Part shown: positions 12,899 through 24,399 of the stretch, piece after piece
Position numbering within the stretch: position 1 is the stretch's first letter
How the letters are laid out: every line of letters starts with the position of its first letter
Source: Cryptomeria japonica
Lineage: Eukaryota > Streptophyta > Pinopsida > Cupressales > Cupressaceae
Assembly (NCBI RefSeq): GCF_030272615.1
Contig: NC_081412.1
Coordinates: 541,836,335-541,900,334 of the forward strand
Length of the DNA: 64,000 bases
Direction of reading: 5' to 3'
Made by a program: the position numbers and the translations under genes
Notes under the pieces: generated by a model
Told to the model about the DNA's origin: nothing
Databases searched by the model: none
The model's input: only the letters and a program-made list of their open reading frames with translations

Positions 12899-12926
12899 GA
12901 ACTGACTTCTTCCCAAATCTTAACTT

Positions 12927-12938
12927 GCTCTAATACCA
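12927..12938 (-). other. Primer-binding site of the gypsy element (initiator tRNA-Met type)
   Basis: The minus strand reads TGGTATTAGAGC, one change from TGGTATCAGAGC. It lies between the 5' LTR and the gag ATG, three bases from the predicted LTR end. Confidence 0.75.
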
Positions 12939-12941
12939 CTT

Positions 12942-14525
12942 TGATGGGGAGGAGTTCTCAAAGAGAGTCACACCTTTCTCAATAGGTAGTTAAATGATGT
13001 TTTAGAGGTCTCCTATCACCCTTCACTTTTCCATTAACAAATCAAACACTCAAACTCTCTTGGAGTGCTCCCTATCAAATTGTGCTCAATAGTTGCTTCA
13101 AGCATGGTTGAGATTCACAAGGGTAAATCCAACCACTAAACTAACCAAATCTCCAACATGTACTTGCAGGGGTTTTAAGGGGTGTTCTATATATGTTTCA
13201 AGTCCTTTCAAGTGTTTCTTCAATTGTCTTTTCACTATTTTCTCATCGCTTCCTCTTTCTCCTATTTTCTAGGCCTAGTAGTCCTAGAGCCCGAATTAGC
13301 CCTACCTTGCCATTTTTTGGGCAATTACACAAAAATCACTCAAAGAACCTTCCAAAACCTTTGGTGATCGGAGGATCCTTTTGGACAAACTTTTGGATCC
13401 ACTAGGGTAGGTAGTTTGGTTTGTTCGTACTGGTATGGATCCCAAAAGTGGCATTTTTAGAGGGTTTAGGACTTAACAGCCTTCTCCAATGGGTTTTGTT
13501 ATTCTCTCCACCCTGTCACACCTCCACCTTTTCATAGAGACTCTTCCACACATCACTCTTTCATTCCAAACACTTTGCACCTTCACAACTTCTCATCCCT
13601 GCAAGCAAATACAACATTTTCAATCATTTTCCTAACCGGGCTATGACAGAGTTCGCCTAGGAAATGATGGAAAGTTGCTTCCCAACAACTTACAGGCCAT
13701 TAAAAAGAATATATACACTGTAAAAGGGTTCCATGACTTGAATCCTAGGGGTCATTGAGAAAAAATCGAGGGATTTCAAGTTGGAACCATGACTGGGCTC
13801 TTGAACCCTTGCTCAAGCCGAGAGCAATACAAATTTTTAAACACACTTCAAACCTGCACTAAAATAAATTACAAACACCTTCTGAACAATAAAATAACAT
13901 ACACTAAACCACCATGAAATAATAGTATCAAGGTCAATCCATTTGGTATGAACTGCTACTACAAAAGTGACATAAATACTAGGCAAAATCTAGAAATAGT
14001 CTTCAATTTCTATTCAAACTTGCTCAAAGATATTCCAACCCATGTACAATCATTCTCTAAGAATTTTATATTCCATTTTGGTCATAACCAACTCTTCATC
14101 GATTTCCTAACCACTGATTTTCTCAAAAATGCAAAGCTGCTCAAAAAGTTGCAAAAAGTTGTTAAGCAACAATGACAACTTTTGCTCAAATGTGCATTTT
14201 TGCCTTTTATGCCTTTATACTCATACTAAACCTCCTAGGATGACTCCCTAACATCAAAATGACATGAAAAAATTCCTAATGAGGCTTTACAATATTTTGT
14301 ACATCATAATGCAAATTTATGCCTTTTTAGGCTTACAAGGGCTCATAGGCCAAATTTGAGAAAACCATACAACCTTGGTGAAAATCACCCTTAAAATGAA
14401 AATAAAACAAACATGTGGACCTCTAAGTAGTCCATTATTCAACCACTAATCCAAAATATGTATACTCACTCCAAAATTAGAAAATGTATCAACAAATTGG
14501 TTAAAAGCTAGGTGCTCCTGCACCA
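12942..14525 (-). repeat. 5' LTR of the Ty3/gypsy chromovirus (full length, about 1.58 kb)
   Basis: The outer end at 14525 is TGGTGCAGGAGC on the minus strand and the inner end at 12942 is ...CCCCATCA, giving the usual TG...CA termini. The part from 13255 to 14525 is shared with the 3' LTR; 12942-13254 occurs only here. A TATATATTC motif on the minus strand near 13705 could be a TATA box for the element. Confidence 0.82.
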
Positions 14526-14985
14526 TGAATCTTGGTCTTCCATACTTGTCATCTAATTTGGATTTATAAATAAATAGATTTTTAAATTGTGACTCTTGGT
14601 ATTCCAAATTTGGTTTCTAGTTTGATTTCTTCAAAGGAGTAGTATTAGTCTCACGTTTGTTCTCAGACGAGCAAAATACTTGTAAATGATTAGCAATATA
14701 AAAAATACATCACTTCTAGATTCTACGCTTCAAAATAGATCAACTTCTTTTTGACTATCTCAATATCCCTTTGTTAGATGGATATACTTCACCTTTGTTG
14801 GAAGAATATTCTTGATCATTTCAAGATGATATTCAATCATCAAATGTTTTGTTGGCTCTATTCTGTTGGTTGCATTACTCTCCTAAAAAATATTTTAGAG
14901 GCCCTTAATATTTATGAGTTTATATTATTTTTTCTCGTACAATATTTTTGAAGGAGTTTGATTCTCTTTCCTAAAGTTTATTATT
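14526..14985. other. AT-rich interval without recognised genes
   Basis: Both strands were read. No domain could be recognised and no paired repeat was found. It lies between the gypsy 5' LTR and a LINE remnant. Confidence 0.5.
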
Positions 14986-14989
14986 GATT

Positions 14990-16450
14990 GGGAACCTAGA
15001 GTCTCAAAAATAGAATCGAATTAGTTGGATAGGGTTTGTCAATACAAACAAAATGGTGTTCTTGGTCTTCAATTTATTCCAAAGTCAATAATCAAGATTT
15101 GGCTACCAAACTTTATTAGAGATGTTGTACTCATGTTAAAATCAATATTTGGCTAAAATTATTAATCATAAATATCTCCAAGGGGTGGTTTCTCAAAGAG
15201 TTATAAAAACTTATCTAAGTAGTAAAGGATCGTTGGTTTGTAATATTATTAGGAATGAAGCTTCACTTGTCAATGCAACATTCTTTTGGATTGTGAATTT
15301 TGGTGATAAAGATCTATTTTGGATTTATTCTTGGTATCTTCACTCTTTGATTATTCACTCCTTCCCTCTTCTAAATTATTTTATAAATATTTTTATGAAA
15401 GATGGTTGGTCTAAAGTTATTGATTCCAAGGAATATTTAGGTGGTGAATGCTTTTATTTTTCATGGGAAACATATAAACTCCTAGCCTATGAGGGTGATA
15501 ATAAATATAAGACTCTCCCAGCTTTCTTGTTAATTGTCCATATTATTCTTTATAAAAAAAGTGACACTTTAGCTTGTGGCTTTGACCCTAAAGGATTATG
15601 TTTTATTTCAAGAAGCTATCAATTGTTACAACCTAAAAGGCATGGATTGAAGGATTCCCCTTGGAGGAAAAAGGTATGGAATAAATCTTCTTGTGATTCC
15701 TTTTTCTATATTCTTTATCAAGACAAATTCCTTACTTCGAATAACATTAAAAAATAAGGATTTTAAGGTCCATCTAAGTGTCTTTCTCTTAGGATAAAAT
15801 AAGGAAAATGTACCATCACATATTTTCTTTCAATGTGCCATTTTTGTGGGTCTTTGGAAATAGTGATGGCATTCTTGGAATCAACTTTTTATTTATGCTA
15901 CTTCTTTGATATAATTTTTAGCTTTCTTGGGAGGTCCTCCTACTCATGCTTCTTTTTTATTGGTGGCTTAGGAGACTAGTCTTGTGTTTGTCCTCTAGAA
16001 AATTTAATTGGAGAGGAATCATTGGACTTTCTAAAGACATCATCTCATATAGCATGTTTGGTAGAAGGTTTTAAACTCAATAAAAGAGGCTATAGAAAGT
16101 ATTTTTCCTTTACATCAACACCTTGTTTCCTCTAGTATTTTAATAATCAAGTGTTTAGATTTGGATAATTTGACTAGTTTTGCTTCACCGAGATCCAAAA
16201 TCAAACCTTCTCATAAGGCTAATACATTTACAAAAATGATCACATCACCTATAAATATGTTTAAAATGGATATTAGTTGTTCTTATAGGGGTAATCTAGG
16301 ACCAACTAGATTGGTGGTCTTAGACATGATGCTACTAGTTCAATTCACTTATTTTTCTTTATTTTTACTAAATTTTGTACTAGCAATCAAATCAAGGATC
16401 ATTCCCTTCTTTTATCTTTATAGGAAAAAATTTAATTACATTGGAAATAG
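14990..16450 (+). pseudogene. LINE ORF2 C-terminal half (post-RT, zinc-binding, RNase H start)
   Basis: A 202-codon open frame (15149-15757) matches the segment after reverse transcriptase in plant LINEs: WAKIINHKY-like start, then FGDKDLFWIYSW. Upstream, 15045-15130 gives the GVLGLQ...KSNN block in shifting frames. Downstream, about 15790-16010 reads as the zinc-binding region (PSHIFFQCAIFVGLWK, then WLERN-like). Around 16255-16300 is the start of an RNase H domain (SYRGNLGPT, from an original NFDG.SRGNPGP). Frameshifts and stops are frequent. The 5' half, with endonuclease and RT core, is absent. Confidence 0.75.
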
Positions 16451-16559
16451 ACTATTTGTGAAATGAATTATCTTCTTCTAGTTTCTCTATTGACTAGCAA
16501 TACTTTGGATGGATCTTGTTAGCATCTAGCATCTTTGGTTGAGTAGATACTTTATTTCT

Positions 16560-17700
16560 CTTGATGTTTTGATATCATTTCTTTTGTTTTTCATTAAGAA
16601 AGTAGTAATAAACAAGGGTGTTGACCCTTAATATAATAGCCCATAGGTAGTAAGAGATATAAAAAAATAAGGAAGAAAGCCCCCCAAAAAAAGGTTAGAT
16701 AGGTGAAGAAGGAAAAAACCTATCAAACTAGCAACAATCCAAACCCAACTCAAGGAAGGGGAGGGACACCCGAGCCTTGTCAAGGAGGGGTTTTGGGGAG
16801 AGGGGAGGACTTCCCCTTCCGCCTGCGACAAATCATAGTCCAGATGATATTGTAATTAGGACCATCAAAAGAAGAATCAAGCAAGGAGGCCCCCACAAGG
16901 ATTCTATTAGAGATAGCAGTAGGTTGTTGATGCATAAAAACATGAGGAGTGGAAACAACAGAAGAAGAATGGGGCTATAAAATAGCATCAACAAGAGTTG
17001 AAGCCTCAAGAAAGGAGGCCACAAAAGCAACAACAAGAGAGTCAAGAGCAACATCAACAGTAGCAAGAGGAACCACCTCATTTCTTTTGATCATATTCCT
17101 TGTGAGATGGAATATTTTTTCTTATTCTTTAGGTAAAGGGGTGCCAAAGGCTTCTACCAAATGAAATATCTTTGATTTGGATTTTATATCCTCTTACTAA
17201 ACTACTCATTTTCTTCATCTTCTTCAACATAATAAGGTCTGGTCACAATAGCTTTTTCTTCACCTTAATTAGATCTAGTTGCTTAATGGTGGTGGATTTT
17301 TTGAAAACTTTATAAGATTTTCCTTTTCTTACTTTTTGTTGCAACAATTGTTATTTGAAAGTATCTTTATAACTCTTTATGAATTCTTGATTGATATGTT
17401 TTGATCCTATTTTTCCTATAAGAAATGACTCTTTTAGCTGTGAATATTACAAATTATAGAAATACTTAAATAATCCAAACATTCACATTGGCAAGGTATA
17501 TGACACACCTAATCCTAACATTGACCCACTTCTCATATATCTTCCAAGAGAAAATTTAAGCTCCAATAAATCATGAATCATGTACCAAAGATCCAACAAT
17601 GTGCTACCAATTGACTCCTTTGTGGTCGAAGGCTTCACAAAATATTTACAAAAATATTTTGAGTGACCACCATCTTGACCACAAATATCTCATAGTCCAT
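16560..17700 (-). pseudogene. Possible LINE-derived remnant, minus strand (weak)
   Basis: Read leftward, 17160-16830 is a Ser/Ala/Val-rich degenerate frame. It is followed by a C-rich stretch and an apparent tail ending TTAATGAAAAACAAAAG near 16570, which resembles a retroelement 3' end. At 17520-17700 the minus strand has a weak likeness to the DUF4283 region of LINE ORF1 (LLDLW...LGR). Nothing here is decisive. The leucine-rich open frame at 16833-17081 is a by-product of CTC/CTT repeats. Confidence 0.3.
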
Positions 17701-18625
17701 TATGCCCAAACATGAAAGATAAGAACTCTAGCATTAGATGGCATAATAAATTTGAGATAGACACACCACTATATCTAACCTAGAATGAATACACAATAAA
17801 CATATTGAATGCCTTTAGATAATAACAGATAACATCACATTATGACAAAAGACTATTTAGTTGGCTCAAGGTAGTAGACTAAAGGGGCCAATTGACGAAA
17901 TTCAATTTTTAAATTAGAAAGAAATATAATCTATAACTATGGGTTACCTCCATGACCATGTGGAATGAAATAACCAAATTGATAAATTAGTAAATAAGAC
18001 AAATGTATAAATTGTGTTTATAAATAGATAGAGTAGGAATAATATAAGAATATTTATGTAATTAAATAAATATGCTAAGAGGAATGATAGAAATTTATAC
18101 TAAGACAAACTATTTATCACTATATACATATATGAAGATATTTACTTAAAAAATTAGTAAAAAATAACAATATGTAAATTCCACCTTTATAAATTATCAA
18201 AAGATGAATTGTTTTTACAATCAAACCTCTCAAGTAATACATTAATTTTATATATAATCTCAAATGTGCATGAAAGATGATAAACCATTATATGCAAATG
18301 TATAATAATCAAGTTAATTATTTTATGAGGTGAGAATAATTAAAAATCTATAATAATAATAAAAAAAATTCATGTGAAACACAAACATCTAATAAGAAAA
18401 AAAATACTCTAATATCATCAAATTATATTTCATACGAGGAAACATATTTAACAATTTAGAAACTAATTTATACATTTTATTATTATTACTATTAAGAATT
18501 ATGAGTGTGTTGTTTTATCCTTCTAAATCTGATCTTGTATTTACTTTTTACAATAAAATTATAAGTCTGAATAAAAACGTTAATATATTTTAAGATGAAG
18601 GTATGCATATATTTAATCTTCAAGC

Positions 18626-18669
<44 letters not shown>

Positions 18670-19340
18670 ATGATTACAAAAGAAACACTTTATTTTTTAT
18701 TATGAAACTTACAATGACATCTAGTTTAAAATACATAAATAATATAGCAGCAACTTTTTTCAAGACTCAAAAAATATTTGAAGGAATAAAAAAGTTAAGT
18801 ATCAAATCTAATAATAGAAAATAAATATAACTTGAAAATTAAAAATAGAAAATCTATTATCTTTAACCTCATCAACCTTAATTCTTCTATTTTATTCAAT
18901 AAAAAACAAACAAACATATTGAAGAGTAACCTATTTCTCATATGTTTTGGACTGCATGATCATACTTACAAATCAGCTGATATTGTTTAAAAATGGGATA
19001 TGGAATGAAAGAAGGAATTTTAATGACGTCCAGATTGGTGGTCTAAGGACCAAGAACCAAAAATTAACTCATCTTTGAGTTATTTTCTATGCTGGTTTTT
19101 CTGTTATGTATCTTGAGTAAGAAATTTGCTGTTTTGTGAAACCTTGATTTTTCAAAAAGTTGATTCGTATTGTCCACCTTTAACTCGTTATCAAATTGAC
19201 TGAGAATATCATCATATGCTGTACACTCCTTGATGAAATGTCATTCTATTTCCACCGCCCTCTTGCTGCATCAGACTAATATACATTTGACTATATTTAT
19301 TTTCAATTTAGATGTTGCCTCCTGATCTCTCTCGCGCCTC
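17701..19340. other. Very AT-rich interval, no genes seen
   Basis: No coding sequence recognised. Mostly low-complexity AT sequence, with one clean TC microsatellite at 18629-18664. Confidence 0.6.
18629..18664. repeat. (TC)n microsatellite
   Basis: Uninterrupted TC dinucleotides for about 36 bases. Confidence 0.95.
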
Positions 19341-19535
19341 ACTTGTATTTGTTTTATGAGTGTGAACGGTATGAAGCGCCAGGACAAAAAGGTCAGAGAG
19401 TTTGAGTTTCATCAGGAAACAAATATCTAGGTCTCTGAGAGAATACAGCTGTATATTGTCATTTGTCGACGTAAATCAGCTCTCCTTTTATTGTAAAGCC
19501 GTGAATATTGCTTTGGGAGGGAAGGCAGAACATGG
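19341..19535 (+). pseudogene. Relic of a UGT gene 5' flank/leader, coding part missing
   Basis: This stretch aligns with 38598-38817, the promoter-proximal region and 5' leader of the intact UGT gene, in the same orientation. Shared blocks in order include a GAAGCGC.AGGAC core, AGAGTTTGAGT, a GAGA...AGCT.TA motif, CATTTRTC, and TTGTAAAGCC.TGAAT, which is followed by TTTGGGAG just before the start codon. Here the corresponding position leads into unrelated sequence; no UGT N-terminus follows. It is best read as the 5' remnant of a deleted or rearranged UGT paralogue. Confidence 0.65.
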
Positions 19536-21700
19536 AAATGATAGACACGTCTTAATCAGTTCCTTGATTACACAATAAGGTTTGACTTTCTCGATGGCTT
19601 GTGGGCCTGTACTTCCTCTTTTTAATTGGATTTTTTTTTGTTTTCTCATTTTCGTTCGGTGGATCGTTCTGTTTTCAGTTGCTCGTCTTTAACACGCCAC
19701 TGTCACTATCACCGTAGGCGCAGTTTAAGTTTGAATCTCCATCTCCCATCCAATCCATTGAAAGGAACAATAGGAGGATATAGGTATTTAAGCCCGATCG
19801 TATAGAGTGAACAAGAAACACATATCCCCTTAAAATTGCTTCAATATTGCTTGTGATAAGAAAGTAAAAACTTGTCTACTGTGATGATGAAGCAATATGA
19901 AAAGCATACCAAATTATTGATTGAGGGCGTGCATCATCTCACGTTAAATCTCAAGGGGTCGTTCATTATAGTTACAAACCTGGTCTCCGCATTTGACAAT
20001 ATTTTCTGCAATTCTAATCAGTATGGTACTGTGACATACATTTCTCTCTGATGCCCAATTGTATAATTTTTTATATATGATTGTTTAGAATCCATCAAAA
20101 ATACATCAATCATACAAACACAGTGGTTCAATATTCTTAAACTTACCTGTGATGAGCAATGCCGATTTCGGGCAACTTTCAGTATAATAGCTCAGACCAT
20201 TTAATTATATGTATTGTGTTAGCAGGTTTTGTGGATATATTCTTGTCATTCTAAAATACACCAGGCATAGTAAAAATGTGTGGAGAAATAGATGAAAGAG
20301 GGAGGGCTTTATTCAAGGTTTGTGATAACTTAAATAAAAAGTTCTTGTGGGATTTCCGGCATATAGAGAGGATGGTTTGAGTTAATGTCACTGTACACGT
20401 CTGGTTTAGATGTAGCAGAAGAAAACAGGAAATTGAGTTTTGTTGAAGGGGGGAAGAATACCATTGGGCTTCCTTGCTCACAATATTTCTTCACAATCTG
20501 CCATCGCTATCCTCTGATTTATCCTGATCTCGTTGTTACATTCCTGACTTGTCTCCTGAGAAACAGCTTTACAGTTCTGACTGGTTGTAGTTGACAGGAT
20601 CGAGTCACTGGACACTATCATATTTAATGGATTGATTCTTCCAAACGAGTAATTTCACGAGTTTATGATTCATTAAATTAAATACTTTGACATAATTTTG
20701 ATGAACTTTTTCCTTTAATGTGATTTCAAATGAAAGTGAATAGATTTGGAGGATTTATTTATTTTAATGTGATTTAATGTTGTGATTACGTAATAGAAGT
20801 CTAAATCTGATATCGAAATGATGCTTATAAGATAATCTAAGATTACAATTTATGCAGTCTAAGTTTAAGTCATGCCTACAATCCAATCCATTTCATAAGG
20901 TTCTATCTTTAGTATATGGTTTTATTCACCATTATTGTCACTGATCTCTTATATTAAACTTGGGTGTAATTGAAGACATACAAGCAATGACAAAGAACAC
21001 CTATGACATGAGTTAGATTTTGTTTAGATGAAAATCTCATGCTTGTTATAGTCTAATTCAAAAGGGAAAAACCCTTTAAAATCTAGACTAATCCAATTGT
21101 ACAACTAGGATATTGGCATCAAGGGTGGCAAATATAGGGATATTGTCATCTTATGTGTAGAACATGTAAATTAAGCAATAGGAAAATGAATTTATGATAA
21201 GGCCAAAAGCGAGTGTAAAATAAGAGATTTTGGTTCTTACATTCGCCCCTACTTTGATGTGTACATGATCTATATAAATCATGCATGTTGAGAAAATAAG
21301 AGTAACTATAATATGCAAGCATATACAATTATATGTAGTATAACGATACTTTTGGTTTCTTAACAATTTTAGTAGCATTACATCTTTAAACATGAATATA
21401 ATGATGAATAATTAGCAGTACCTATAGAAAAATATTAGTAGAAAAAAATCATGATCGTCATCATTTGCATTTCAATAAGAATAAATTTAAGCAAGTACAT
21501 AAGGTAAAGTGGTGTAGAGTCCAATTTTGGAAAAAAGTGTCATGAATGTAATTGTGTTAGCTTCTATGAAATAATGCTTAATCTTAAAAAAGGAAAATGT
21601 TTCATTGTGTATAGGGTTGTCATGGACTTGGAATTAATGTTTCATGTTGTATAGGGTGGTCCAACTTAAGAGAAAACCCTTGAGATCTTCAAGGGTAACC
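19536..21700. other. Mixed-complexity interval without recognised genes
   Basis: Composition from 19540 to 20640 is less AT-biased than its surroundings, yet no UGT motif or other domain was found on either strand. The short open frames there (69-76 codons) overlap each other on both strands and have no features of a protein. From 20650 to 21700 the sequence is AT-rich and featureless. Confidence 0.5.
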
Positions 21701-22640
21701 CAAGAAATCATAAAATGATCGATAAGGAGTGAGCTGAAGAAACTTTACAATTACCTAAAGGGTGGAGATTCTATAGTCTATTATGTAGATTTTTTTCATC
21801 TAGAGGAAGACTGAGTTGCAAATGTTTTTGAAGTTTTTTTTCCAAAGTGTAAAGGCCCTTCATCATTATAGTATGGACATTAAGATCTCTCCAAATCATA
21901 GCACTTTTAGATTGTATTGATTAATGTAGATGTTATTTCCAAATATGTTAAAAAGTTAAAAGTACATGTTAGAGAAAGAATCAATGGACGAAAAATGCAC
22001 ATTTCTACCCACACATCATTCCAAAAGTTCATAGTGTCTCCTATCCCTAGATTCCATCAAATTCTACTGAGAATGAGGCCTCTAGATTTTAGAAGGAGAT
22101 TCCACAATGTTGAACCCTTAACTTAATAGATTTACTTGTCAAAAATTATCTTTTTTGAAGTTATTTAGATTTGAGAACACTAAACTAGTCTCTTTCCTAT
22201 TTAATCACTTGCCAGCTAATATTGGCTAAGAGGGATTTATTAACAAGTTTTAAATCTTTTTCAAACCTAAACCTTTGTTTCTTTTTATTTGATAGACCTA
22301 GTTCCAATCAACCAATGCCGACTTTATTTTCTTTTCAATTCCCATACAAATAAATTTATTTTGGATTAACTCTATTCTTTTGGCCTTAATGATAGTGGTT
22401 TTAAAAAGGGACTGGTAAATATGTGGGGATGCATTGGAAATGACTTGAGAATGAAGAATTCATCAAAATGGCTTAATAGAATATTTTTCTACCTATTGGT
22501 TTTTTTTTCAAATTGTCTCATTCTAAGTAGAAGAGTTTTTCTTTTTACAAGGAGAGGAAGAACAAGGTAGATAGTTGGCAAGGATTCAACAAAATTATCC
22601 AAAAATTGATATTATTTTTTCCTGAATTTTTTTTGTCAAT
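21700..22640 (-). pseudogene. LINE ORF2 fragment (region after RT)
   Basis: Reading leftward from about 22400 in mixed frames gives a GIEKKIKSALVDWN block, then a KGLGLKKI and VNKSLLANISWQV block, then KGSTLWNLLLKSR. Next comes GDTMNFWNDVWVEM (near 22050-22010). This order matches the segment between reverse transcriptase and the zinc-binding domain of plant LINEs. Stops and frameshifts are common. The 3' end is unclear and the 5' side stops near the LTR element at 22839. Confidence 0.65.
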
Positions 22641-22838
22641 ATTGAAGAAGGACAATTTACTTTTTCATAATTGATATTGTATTTAAAGATCATTCAATAA
22701 TCATTGAGAATTTTGAAATTGAAAGAATGAAAAAATGAAAAGGAAAATAAGGTGGTAAGTGTGGAGGACTTTGATAAAGTAGTGAAACTATTCATGACAA
22801 GTAGGATGAAATATGAGAGAGAAATAGGGCATACAGAC

Positions 22839-24227
22839 TGTAGAGGGGGGGAAATTTAACCACTCCAAAAGGTGTGTGTTAACCTCTCAAGGATGCGCTA
22901 ATCTACCTCTCCACTCAGGATAAGCACAAAGCATGAAAGTTGTCAAGTGCCAATAGATAAAAGTGTTTTGACTATAGAATCTGAAAGCAAAAATCATAGA
23001 GATATTCTGGTGACCTCTGTTGGTCCTTTTTTCAGACGCATGTGTGGGTCATGAATGAAAACACCATGTGCTAGCGTCCTATAGAGATAGAGTATGAAGA
23101 TCATACCAAAAAATACAAATACGACTAGAATTTAGGTTTTGACTACTAAAAATGATAAAAATGTGAAAGGAAAAAATAACTAGCTAGACTTAATTAATAG
23201 AAGTGCAAAAGGGGATAGAATAAGCTCATAAATATCCAACACTTGAAGCCTCCAACAAATAAAAATCTTCTTCAATGACCTAAACATAACAAAAGTAGAG
23301 ATGGAAATGTTGGGGCAGCGTTAGAGAGGTCTACCGCAATCAAACCCCTGTTTTGGTGTTTCCATCTTAATAAACAACCAATATAGATGATAGATAAAAT
23401 GATAAATGAAACACACATAAACAAGATAACTAATATGCTAATGGAGATAATAGAAATACCACAAAGTAGAGGGAATAAACTCCCCTTCAACACTAGAGAA
23501 TCAGTAGCTTACCAGAGCGAACGAAAATCACAAAACCCTCAAATACACAAAGCTATGATAATGGTGATAATATGATGAAGATGTAGAAATACTATAAAAA
23601 TGCCTATGAGAACATGCAAGAAAGCATCAATGGCTACAAGAGAATAATTAAAGAGACTAGAGAGGTACTTTGACATGTGTATGTTTAAACTTTCACATTA
23701 CTTTGACAATTACTTATGTTGTGTGTTTGATTCATGAGATTAAACTCCATTAAAATTCACTCACAAAATTAGAAGGAACCAATTTGTGTATGTCCAAATT
23801 ATAGCATTTATTTTGTGTATGTGTGAAGTGTGTGTTTGATAAGAATTTTTGTGTTTTACTTTGACATGTGGATGCAAGGCCTAGAAGAACAAATTGAAGT
23901 AAAAAAGGAAAGATAAAAGACCCAATAAGGGATCTCAATGTCGGTGTGCACAAAAGAAGGCTTTACACTACCAAAAATAGAAGGTGTAACACTCCAATTG
24001 CCACCTTTGAACTATATTTTTGTGGGAAGATAGTCCAGTGCATGGACATCTTTATGGCGTGCAGGTGTCCTTGAGTCAAACAATCAACAAAGTTAATAAA
24101 AAGATAAAAAGAGGCCGACAAGGCAAGCCAAGTGGGAAAGTAGACGAAAGCTAATGGAATTCTCTAGCCAACTTAAAGCAAAGGTGCTTATCTGACTTGG
24201 AATCCAGGTGTAATTTATGAAGTTTCA
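22839..24227 (-). repeat. 3' LTR of a minus-strand LTR retrotransposon
   Basis: From 22839 (TGTAGAGG) to about 24018 this aligns with 29547-30513. Beyond that point it continues to 24227. On the minus strand the start TGAAACTTCAT there is immediately preceded by a purine-rich tract (24228-24242), so I take 24227 as the LTR boundary. A segment of about 215 bases at 23664-23880 is absent from the other LTR. Confidence 0.65.
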
Positions 24228-24242
24228 TTTTACCCCCACTTT
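24228..24242 (-). other. Polypurine tract of the 22.8-30.5 kb element
   Basis: The minus strand reads TAAAGTGGGGGTAAAA and is followed by TG, the expected PPT followed by an LTR start. Confidence 0.55.
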
Positions 24243-24288
24243 AGCAAGCATGTCATCAAGAAATGTGAGATAAATTAAAGAGATAAAG

Positions 24289-24390
24289 TTGAAAAGATTT
24301 GACTGAGATACAAAGGGGAAACAATACCCTCAATCCATGTTGAAAAGATTTGACTGAGATACAAAGGGGAAACAATACCCTCAATCCATG
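24289..24390. repeat. 51-bp perfect tandem duplication
   Basis: Bases 24289-24339 and 24340-24390 are identical. They lie in the internal region of the minus-strand LTR element, close to its 3' LTR. Confidence 0.95.
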
Positions 24391-24399
24391 TGAGAGAAA

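Noticed and set aside
16833..17081. Leucine-rich 82-codon minus-strand frame resembling a membrane protein
   Set aside because: It comes from GAA/CAA-type repeats read in reverse; neighbouring frames are open too.
20251..20594. Opposed open frames in the interval after the UGT 5' relic as a possible UGT remnant
   Set aside because: Read in all frames, no UGT motif (PAQGH, HCGWNS) or other domain appears; the frames overlap on opposite strands.
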